Shown in pieces: positions 56,809-64,000 of a DNA stretch of 64,000 nt. Position numbers and translations under genes: made by a program. The stretch covers positions 18,611,598-18,675,597 of the forward strand of contig NC_049988.1 in the NCBI RefSeq assembly GCF_000003815.2. Direction: 5' to 3'. Position 1 is the stretch's first letter. Each line of letters opens with the position of its first letter. Source of the DNA: Branchiostoma floridae. Its lineage: Eukaryota; Chordata; Leptocardii; Amphioxiformes; Branchiostomatidae. The notes beneath the pieces were generated by a model. It saw only the letters and a list, made by a program, of their open reading frames with translations, did no database searches and had not been told where the DNA came from.

Positions 56809-57474
56809 GTGAATTTACAAAGGTGTGGAAAAAATGCATAGAAAAATGAATAAATACAGAAGAATTTATTAGCCTAAACTGTGATATTTTACCAGAAACA
56901 TTTTACAGTCACCATTTTCTCCACAAAATGTTTTCCTTCAACATAAACATTCCTTTACATGTCCTTGGTGCTGAACACCAAAGTGTGATTATGCCAGCTG
57001 ACATCGACGGACGAAACAACATGCTAAAGATTTTCCTAAGCACTTTACAATGTTTCCAACATATCTGTCAATTTGTTTTCTGAATTGTTAGCTATACAGG
57101 ACCTTAGTGAGATGTTAAAAAGCTGACAGAAACAAAGTTATGCTTTGCCATGCACAAACACTAATCAATATGCCTACATGTAAGTATAAGAAATCTAAAA
57201 TTGATCTTAAAAAATCATGAAGGTTTAGTCAAATTGTCTAAAGTCTCATGTGTGTTGAAGGCCAAGAAATCATTCCAATACAATTGACAGCACATTTTTT
57301 TCGAACCTTATTTTACTTTCAAATTGATACATCTTTGGCCTAAGCCATGTTTCAAGATTTCAAGGGTGAAGGAGGTCATAGGTCTTGCCTTCTTAAAAGC
57401 ACACAAAATGATTTACAATTCAACATTCCATAATAACTTCCCAAAAAGTGTCAACATAATATCAGTCCATCTTC

Positions 57475-57601
57475 TCATAGCCCAGAGTTTCTTGTCGCGC
57501 CATGTTCCTTAAGGAAACGACTGAAGGTGCCTGCATCAAGTTCTGACATTAATACATCAGTCTGGAATATCTGATCTGTAGCAACATCAAACCTCTCCCT
57601 G
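57475..57601 (-). CDS. Candidate terminal exon of an unknown minus-strand gene
   Basis: Behind an acceptor-like taagacag the frame reads RERFDVATDQIFQTDVLMSE then LDAGTFSRFLKEHGATRNSG, Leu, stop (127 nt). The composition is protein-like. The stronger acceptor 10 bp upstream (ttgattacag) would put a stop in this frame. It could be the last exon of a gene nested in, or adjacent to, the EPAC 5' region, or a pseudogene fragment. Not recognised. Confidence 0.3.
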
Positions 57602-57609
57602 CTGTCTTA

Positions 57610-58680
57610 TCCTGTAATCAATACAAAATTGGTATCAAAAGGCTACTTCAGCAGAGAGAAGAAACTCCACCCTTTATTTCAGAATGAAGTGAGGCATATG
57701 TTACAATGTCCCTAAGAAACATTGCCCAGTGTTGCATGAAGACTAGATATGGTACGAGAACCATCTATGGAATTTTATTGCCATGAGGACAATTTTCTGG
57801 GTAAGCAATCATCATCCATCACTGCTCTGCTAAAGGCTATGTTGCAATAGATATCATGTAAGGCTATGTTGATATGATTATATAGATGACATCCGCATGT
57901 GCATCAATTTTCATCCGTTTCCAAAAATTAAAAACATTCGACCATACTGTTTGACATGGTACAAAGCAGCTGTATAATGAGCACATTAGTGCTGTAGATT
58001 AAAAAAAAAATACAAAAGTCAAAGAAGAAGATGTGAAGACACAAAAAAGGAAAAATGTACTGTTCTGCATACCACACTTCGTAAGTCTAGTCATTTGTTC
58101 AATCTTCCTGACTGCTTAGATTTCACACTGAAAGCAACTTTTACCTACAAACTTTTTTTTCATTCCCACATTTGCATCAGTTTGGGGGTTCCCAGACAAT
58201 GTCATCCATATATTCAAATCAATATGGCCTAACTGAAAAAAAGAAGCTTTGTGCCAGCCTCGTGGAACCCTTCTGCAAAATCGTGGTTTGATCATCAGAT
58301 TTGCCTGTTTGATTCTACTGGAAACTGTCCAACGCAAAACCCTGTAAATGGTAGGTTAGTCTCGAGGAAGACTAACTCAGACTGTGACGGACAAACCCTC
58401 GGGACATCGCAAACCTACCGCTTCATCGCTGAAATAAAAAGAAACCTTTGATTCCTCCTCGCGGGGTACTTCTTGATTGATTTTTCCTGGACATCTAACC
58501 GCTTAATATTCCAACTGTGACTTCCATTGCCCGCAGAGAGTCTCTAGTGCCAATCTCGCAAACATGAGCGCACCCACAACGATGGCACGGAGACAGAATA
58601 GAGGCAGAGGTCGGTCCATTCCGGACTCATCATCAAACTCGTGATAAACCCACAAGGCTTTCCATCTAAGCCGCGTAAGG
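57610..58680. other. No recognised feature
   Basis: No supportable exon. A short plus ORF MSAPTTMARRQNRGRGRS starting at 58564 looks incidental. Confidence 0.4.
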
Positions 58681-58689
58681 GCGGGAATG

Positions 58690-59500
58690 CAGAACAGTAA
58701 ATTCCCAGATAAACTGCCAACTTGATGCAGGATGTCAGGAAGGCCGGATTAGGTTATTTGCTTGGTTTTCAGACCTTTTAAGCAAAGATAAGCGCAGAAA
58801 CATCACAAAAACAGAGCAAAGCTCTTCAATCTGTATATTCTATGTAGGTCTGGGCAAGGGCGGGAATACAGAACAGTAAATTCCCAGACAAACTGCCTAC
58901 TTGATGTAAGATGTCAGGAGGGCCAGATTGCTGTATTTGCTTGGCTCTCAGAACTAGTATACAAAAATTTGAGCACAGAAATATCACAAAACGATAATCG
59001 GTACATCCATGCACATCTGGGAAAGGATTGGACTACAGAGCAGTAAATTCCCAGATAAACTGCCAACTTGATGCAAGATGGCAGGAGGGCCAGATTAGGT
59101 TATTTGCTTGGTTCTAAGACCTTTTAAGCAAAACATGGGCGCAGAAAGACCACAAAAACAGAGCTTTGGAAGAAGCTCTACAATCAAAGTATATTCCATG
59201 TACGTTGGACAAAGAAAGAAATACAGAACAGTAAATTCCCAGACAAACTACCAACTGGATGCAAGATGTCAGGAGGGCCAAGTTAGGTTATTTGCTCGGT
59301 TATCACACCTTGTTAGCAAAAGATGAGTGTAAAAACATCCCAAAAGAGAGATTTGGAAGGAGCTCTGTGTATATTCCATCTACAGTGTAAGCCTGCGCAA
59401 GGACGGGAATATAGAGCAGTAAATTCCCAAACTGCCAACTTGATGCAAGATGGCAGGAGGGCCAGATTAGGTTATTTGCTTGGTTCTCAGACCGGTCAAC
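58690..59500. repeat. Tandem repeat, about 165-190-bp unit, 5 copies
   Basis: Units share cagtaaattcccagataaac, tgccaacttgatgcaagatg, aggagggccagattaggtta and tttgcttggtt. They begin near 58697, 58877, 59040, 59232 and 59420. Confidence 0.9.
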
Positions 59501-59559
59501 CGAGTATAGTTGGATTAGAATTCATTAGATAGCTTCAAACAGCTTCAAACTCATTCAGT

Positions 59560-59650
59560 GTAACGCAACCAGCTGCTTTTGACCCACATGCTTACAAAGC
59601 TGGTGTGTTACACCGACGGGCAGTTAAATTGGCTATAAGAATATAGGCAC
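59560..59650 (-). repeat. CR1-like LINE tail fragment
   Basis: cagtgtaacgcaaccagctg and agctggtgtgttacaccgac match the tail of the LINE at 39420-39480. Confidence 0.5.
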
Positions 59651-60049
59651 ACATCTTTAAGCAAAATTCTAGCAAGAAACACATGGAAACTGAGGTAAAC
59701 TGGAATTTGCCCTAAAAACTGTATTAATTAAACTACAAACTTCCCCTTAGACTCTGTTTTCCTACTGATATTGTAGATCAATTTCATTTCTTTCTATTGA
59801 AGGACAAAAAAAATTAGACTGACCCTTTTACCTTATCTTTCAGAACAGAAATTATTTGGGCACATCTTCCTGAGCTCATTTTGTCCATGGCAATTTGGGG
59901 CAGGGATGTTAGGGTAATGGAAACACACACAGCGTACTAACCCTGACCTTGGTTTCTTCAGGTCATCGCCACAAAATACCATTAGACGAGATTTGACAGG
60001 GTTAATCCTGTTGCATGCAGTACACTGGTAGAACTGATGCTGAGGCCTA

Positions 60050-60260
60050 GGGAAAAAAGTTGGGTTTCTGTTTTCCGACCTACGAAAAACCTATCCTAGA
60101 CTTTGGGGGGGGGGGGGTGCTGTGGAGTCACATAGTTTCTAATTATAATTTTCTGTTTCCCTACCTACCCAAGAAAAACATGCCAACCCTTTTTTGGGGG
60201 TGGGCAGTTGAGTTAGATAGCTTCCAGTTAGAATTTATATTCAGCCTGCTTCCTGTTGAA
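60050..60260. repeat. Local duplication with G runs
   Basis: tttctgttttccgacctacg ... ggggggg and ttctgtttccctacctaccc ... ttttttgggggtgg are two diverged copies, each followed by gagt-agatag/cacatag and a cag/taattagaat-type word. Confidence 0.5.
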
Positions 60261-60639
60261 GTAAAAATACTGCTGGTCCTATCTAATGAGGCATAAATGT
60301 ATCTGTTATGCACAAAATTCAAGTTTGACATTGAAAGACAAGTATCCTCATGCATTCTAGTATTCTTTGTTCAACTGTATTTTAATATGGATGTTATGCT
60401 TTATCCTATACCTCTATTTTGTACTTTGTGTAATTGTTGTTGCCATACATTGTATCACGTACAGTTGTCATGAAGTGAAGTTCTTCATATGTATCACTAG
60501 AGTTTGGGCCAGGCTAAAAAATTGTAAGAAAAAAAAAGATAATCCCAACCTCCCGACCCTAATTTTTTCAGGACTGAAACAGGAAACACAACATTTTTTC
60601 CTAGGCCTAACATGAGCTTTGACAGGGTTAATCTCCTTG

Positions 60640-61455
60640 CATGCAGTACATGGATAGAATTGACACTGAGTTGAGTTAGGGCTGATCTAACTTTACTTGG
60701 TATGCCGGGGATGTTATAGGGATGGAGAGGGCTTGTGGTTAAACATTGTAGGATTATGGATGGACTGAGTTGAATACTGAACAGCAACTATAATGCTAGT
60801 TCACCTTTATCCGCGGAGTAACCCTATTCCGTTGTTGTTAGAAACATAGTATTTAGGGATATCAAGTTGACGGGTGATAACAATATTATCAAAATTCCAC
60901 AGTTTGAAACCACCGTCCATCGACTTGATATCTTTGAATACCTATTTTTCTTAAACAATGGATATAGGTTACCCCGCGGATAGACTTGACACTGGGCTGA
61001 TTTAGGGCTGATCTAACTTTACTTGGTATGCCGGGGATGTTATAGGGATGGAGAGGGCTTGTGGTTTAACATTGTAGGATTACGGATGGACTGAGCTGAA
61101 TGCTGAATAGCAACTTTAATGCTAGTTCACCTTTATCCGCGGAGTAACCCATATCCGTTGTTGTTAGAAACATAGTATTTAGGGATATCAAGTCGATGGG
61201 TGATAGTTTCTAATTAAGATATTATCGAAATTCCGCAGTTTGAAAACACCGTCTGTCGACTTGATATCTTTGAATACCCAGTTTTTAAAACAACGGATAT
61301 AGGTTACCCCGCAGATAGAATTGACACTGGGCTGATTTAGGGTGATATAACTTAATTTGGTATGCTGGGGATGCTGTAGGGATGGAGAGGGCTTGTGGTT
61401 AAACATTGTAGGATTAAGGATGGACTGAGTTGAATACTGAACAGCAACTATAACA
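60640..61455. repeat. Three-copy ~330-bp duplication carrying MITE family A
   Basis: The unit gatctaactttacttggtat, gccggggatgttatagggat, ggagagggcttgtggtt and ggatggactgagttgaat occurs near 60680, 61005 and 61335. Between the units lie family A MITEs (about 60793-60985 and 61119-61315) that lack an intact right end, so the MITE was duplicated with its host segment. Confidence 0.85.
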
Positions 61456-61479
61456 AGACCCTTGTCCTTCTGAGATTTT

Positions 61480-62450
61480 TTTGCCAATTTAATCTGATTA
61501 GTAAAACATGACCTGTTCTGTGCTGCTGCTGCAGATTAACTTTAAATTTGGAATCCCCAATCAAAGCGGCTTGCTGCGGTATGCCACATTTAAGTGAGAA
61601 ATGCCTCACACCAATATAGATACTGGACCCGCATGCACATGAAAACTAAACGAAGGCATTATACATGTATTCTATGCGGATCCCATATATCTATACAGGC
61701 TCAGCAGGATAAGGGTTGAAATAAGGTTGTGCATCATGGCTATTCATGGATGGTCAGGGAAAAAAACTTCTTCCATAGAAATGAAGGATCACTGACTGCA
61801 CATGTATTGAATACTTAATGATGTGTGAGGGCAGCAAGATCATACATGTAAGCTAAGCTGGATGAAAGATTATAGGATTAGGTATGTACTGTTACAGCAT
61901 TGGATATCTAATGACAAAGATAGCTAAATTGTACACTTACATGAACGCATCACGACTGTTTAGTTTGATGGACACGCAATGTATTTTCAGCCAAGCATAT
62001 AACCAAGTGTGGCCATTCTCTTACCAATGAGTTTTTTTCACTCCGAGACGCTTATTTTTCATCTTGACCTTTTCTTGAGTTTTTAATTTAAAATGGCCTA
62101 CTTACATTCCTTTTGTTTGAGTACAGGAGCTAATGTAGTATTTTCCCACCTCTGTGAGCAAATGGAGTCACCCCCCTCTGCCAACTTATGACAATGACAG
62201 CATTACATTTTAAACTGTACTGACAGCCAGAGGAATATGTCCTTCTATAGCCTGACTTATTGAAACCTTCTTCTCAATAGCAAGTCAAAGATATTTCATT
62301 TAAGCAAAAATTTTAAAGACTAAACAAATAATCAGGCATTGAAAAAGTCAGGTACCAAAAAAAATAATCTTATGTTTGATGTATAGTAACATGCAGTCTG
62401 TAAAGCGCATTTTGTCCAAGAGTTTATCGCAGCAATGTACCTACTCAATT
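61480..62450. other. No recognised feature
   Basis: AT-rich; a diverged fragment of the 360-bp repeat (aaactgtactgacagccaga) near 62210. Nothing else seen. Confidence 0.4.
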
Positions 62451-62559
62451 GAGATTTCCCCATCTCTGCGCGCAAATGGATCAAGTCACACACACCCTCT
62501 CTGCCATCTTATCAGAAGGATCTAGAAGTTACAAGAGTGATGAGTCGCTGCAGGAGAGC

Positions 62560-63770
62560 CTTTCCTAAAAGCTGGGATTAACAAGCGAAGCCTGTCGAGC
62601 CCACAGCTGTTAGCACGAGATAAGACGCCTTCAAATCTTAAACTGTACTGACAGCCGCAAGACACCAAACAGGCGTACTTCCTACAAAAGGGGGTTGCTA
62701 CTAGCCAAGATTCTATATCTTTTCCATACATCATTACTCAATCACTTTATGGTCAATATGTAACATTGCATCGTGTGTGGTCCGGTGGATTCTGACCCGT
62801 AACAAAGAGGTCGTAACTTTGAATCCTGGCTATGTTGCTTAGCCAACATGCTCTTTACTGAAAAGGGGCACAGTCCTTAGGATAGGACATTAAGCCCTGG
62901 AGTTTGTCCTAGAAGCTGGCATTTAGTAGCAAAGCTTACGGCTTCTGCAGCTGTTAGTATGAGATAAGACACTGTTTCATCTTAAGCTAAACTGACAGCC
63001 ACAGTATGTCATACATGTGTGTACATCCTAACAAAAAAGACTGTTACTCAAGTTCCCCAAGTCAAGATTCTAGATCTTTTACATACATCATTACTCAATC
63101 ACTTAAGGGTCAATCTATAACATGATTGTAGCTTGCATAATCCAATGGATACTGACCCCAAACAAAGAAGTCATACCTTTGAATCCTAACTGTGTCTCTC
63201 AGCTTACATGCACACTACTGGAAATTGGCCCAGTCCTTAGGAAAAAACATTAAGCCCTGGAGTTTGTCCTAGAGGCTGGCATTTAATAGCGAAGCCTTCA
63301 GTCCCTACAGGTGTTAGCACGAGATAATACACTGTTACATCTTAAACCGTACTGACAGCCTCAAGACATCAAAAAGGTGTACTTCCTAAAAAGGGGTGTG
63401 GCTGGAGGCTCTCAAGTAGACTTTTTATATACATCACTATTCACACATCACTTTAGGGTTGATATGTAAGATTGTTGCATGTGTAGCGTAGTCCAGTGGC
63501 TTGTGACCCTGGAAAAAGAAGTCCTAACTTTGAATCCTGGGTGTGTCACTCAGCCGACAGGCACACTACTGGAAATTGGCCCAGTCCTTAGGAAAAAACA
63601 TTAAGCCATGGGGTTTGTCCTAGAGGCTGGCATTCAATAGCGAAGCCTTCGGTCCCTACAGGTGTTAGCACCAGATAAGACACTGTTACATCTTAAGCTA
63701 AACTGACAGCCTCAGTATGTCATTCAGGTGTGTACATGTACTTCCTGACATTGAGTGCTGCTAAAGGGAA
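62560..63770. repeat. ~360-bp tandem repeat, about 3.4 copies
   Basis: Units share ggagtttgtcctagaggctg, gttagcacgagataagacac, cttaaactgtactgacagcc and aactttgaatcctggctgtg. agtttgtcctaga recurs near 62900, 63260 and 63620. The aactttgaatcctgg word resembles a tRNA B box, so a SINE may be part of the unit. Confidence 0.85.
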
Positions 63771-64000
63771 GGCAGCATTATGTAAAGCAGACTGCCTCTA
63801 TTAAGGTGAAGTATGAATATGGCTTATCGTGCAAAGCTCACACATTCAACCAAGCAAAACTTTTTGAAAGGTGTGTTTGGTTCTTAAGCATGCAGAGGTT
63901 AGAAATTTAACATTACCCCCAAAGGTGATATATTTAAACACGGTTATGTTTTTTTAAAGCAAAAGAAGAACCAAACCAAGAGTAAAGGACAAGCCTTTTC

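Noticed and set aside
56720-56810. Genuine tRNA gene on the minus strand
   Set aside because: A and B boxes are present but the arms do not pair as a tRNA and it continues into a SINE body with target duplications.

Overview
The window is eukaryotic: interrupted genes with GT-AG introns, abundant SINEs, LINE tails, MITEs and minisatellites, one 100-N assembly gap, and no operons or bacterial genes. The repeat types and the encoded protein point to a cephalochordate (Branchiostoma, amphioxus). That assignment is inference from sequence style and protein similarity. | Host gene: one large gene runs on the minus strand across about 48 kb. Ten exons (143, 89, 162, 61, 62, 66, 107, 122, 184 and 85 nt, from 53847 down to 6167) join with consistent splice phases into 1081 nt of open frame. 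The product matches the N-terminal regulatory half of EPAC2/RAPGEF4, the cAMP-activated Rap guanine nucleotide exchange factor: cyclic-nucleotide-binding domain A, a linker, the DEP domain, and the start of the second cyclic-nucleotide-binding domain. The first exon lies above 53847 and the second CNB, REM, RA and CDC25 exons lie below 6167; none was found here. | Intron content: almost everything else is repeats. 1-6 kb is a degenerate tandem array plus a 37-bp minisatellite. 7.57-11.49 kb is one 3.9-kb insertion with inverted ends and a CCTAA target duplication. 12-15 kb holds LINE and SINE remnants. 17-25 kb holds elements with pogo-like CAGTCAAACC ends, a foldback Tc1 relic and a 1.1-kb TIR element. 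34-46 kb holds TTAA, hAT-like and 9-bp-TSD MITEs and several tandem duplications. 48.89-52.33 kb is a full-length RTE-like non-LTR retrotransposon with an intact 953-codon ORF and a 9-bp target duplication. 54-64 kb holds more tandem duplications, a complete tRNA-derived SINE and one candidate terminal exon. | Main observation: three EPAC exons (53.7, 14.9 and 11.8 kb) have broken partial copies of themselves in the adjacent intron. Several of these copies differ from the live exon mostly or only at synonymous sites.
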